A stretch of 64,000 nt of DNA. Source: Clostridia bacterium. Its GTDB lineage: Bacteria; Bacillota; Clostridia; Lachnospirales; Lachnospiraceae. The stretch lies in contig QKJQ01000013.1 in the NCBI GenBank assembly GCA_003249225.1, positions 111,870-175,869 on the forward strand. The letters are read 5' to 3'. The position numbers and the translations under genes were made by a program. Below, piece by piece: positions 63,857-64,000 of this stretch. Under the pieces are notes generated by a model. That model saw only the letters and a list, made by a program, of their open reading frames with translations. It searched no databases and had not been told where the DNA came from. Numbering within the stretch: position 1 is the stretch's first letter; each line of letters opens with the position of its first letter.

Positions 63857-64000
63857 TGTGGAGTGGTAACGTTAAAGTAGATTCGTAAAACTCACCAAAT
63901 ATATGTTAAAATAAACATAGGAAGGTGAGAAAAATGCAATACGATAAAAATTTTAAAGAAGAGGCTGTAAAGCTTTCCGATGAAATTGGAATTAAAGCTG
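63857..64000 (+). mobile_element. IS3-family insertion sequence, left end
   Basis: The element appears to begin at TGTGGAGTGG (63857), just where the DUF3320-family reading stops matching. About 75 bp of non-coding end precede orfA. The right end, second inverted repeat and orfB are beyond the window. Confidence 0.8.
63934..64000 (+). CDS. IS3-family transposase orfA (5' part)
   Basis: The first 22 codons (MQYDKNFKEEAVKLSDEIGIK) match the helix-turn-helix start of IS3-group OrfA, the DNA-binding part that is joined to OrfB by frameshifting. GGAAGGTGAG precedes the ATG. The gene is cut by the window edge and intactness cannot be judged. Confidence 0.85.
   Translation, partial: MQYDKNFKEEAVKLSDEIGIKA

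Overview
The window looks like the chromosome of an anaerobic, low-to-moderate GC Firmicute, most likely a member of the Lachnospiraceae or a close Clostridia relative. The evidence is gene content and style: a giant 2-hydroxyacyl-CoA dehydratase activator, a PocR/AraC regulator with a corrinoid protein and its reductive activator, CotH, LplB/LplC-type sugar transport, strong GGAGG ribosome binding sites, and extended -10 promoters. No rRNA, tRNA or CRISPR array was seen. The species call is inference.

0-15.5 kb is mostly housekeeping and envelope genes, nearly all on the minus strand: the 3' part of the dehydratase activator (+), ung, hisF-hisH, a zinc-ribbon membrane protein of unknown function, a CheV-like protein, a lipoprotein, a response regulator/histidine kinase pair, a cyclophilin lipoprotein, a two-gene chromate-transporter family pair and a cation/proton antiporter. 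15.6-20 kb is sbcC-sbcD. 20.4-28.7 kb starts with a 36-residue membrane peptide and a V4R-like cysteine-rich protein. It continues into a corrinoid methyl-transfer module: RACE-type activator, corrinoid protein, divergent PocR/AraC regulator, an MtaA/URO-D protein fused to a thioredoxin-like domain, and a CobW GTPase. 29-35.4 kb is a purine module: guanine deaminase downstream of a complete BMP-family nucleoside ABC transporter. 35.7-46.8 kb is a sugar module: GH42 and GH2 beta-galactosidases, a LacI regulator, an extracellular binding protein and two LplB/LplC permeases, plus a divergent CotH protein.

47-64 kb is an accessory stretch: a RanBP2-type zinc-finger membrane protein, a YdbC/PC4-like protein, an HD hydrolase, a uracil-DNA-glycosylase-superfamily-like protein, a ParB-like protein, a GIY-YIG protein, a small kinase-like P-loop protein, a WYL regulator, a PHP protein and a diguanylate cyclase. 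It ends in a complete type II Wadjet operon (jetABCD). Next to this lies a large DUF3320-family gene cut by an IS3-family element at the right edge. This end therefore looks like a defence island.

The most unusual points are the corrinoid module, which has no obvious substrate methyltransferase and sits beside purine uptake and deamination genes, and the atypical URO-D/thioredoxin fusion within it. Others are several short tandem repeats at gene ends, a structured leader before sbcD, a probable ATT start in the LacI gene, and the IS-truncated defence-type gene beside Wadjet.
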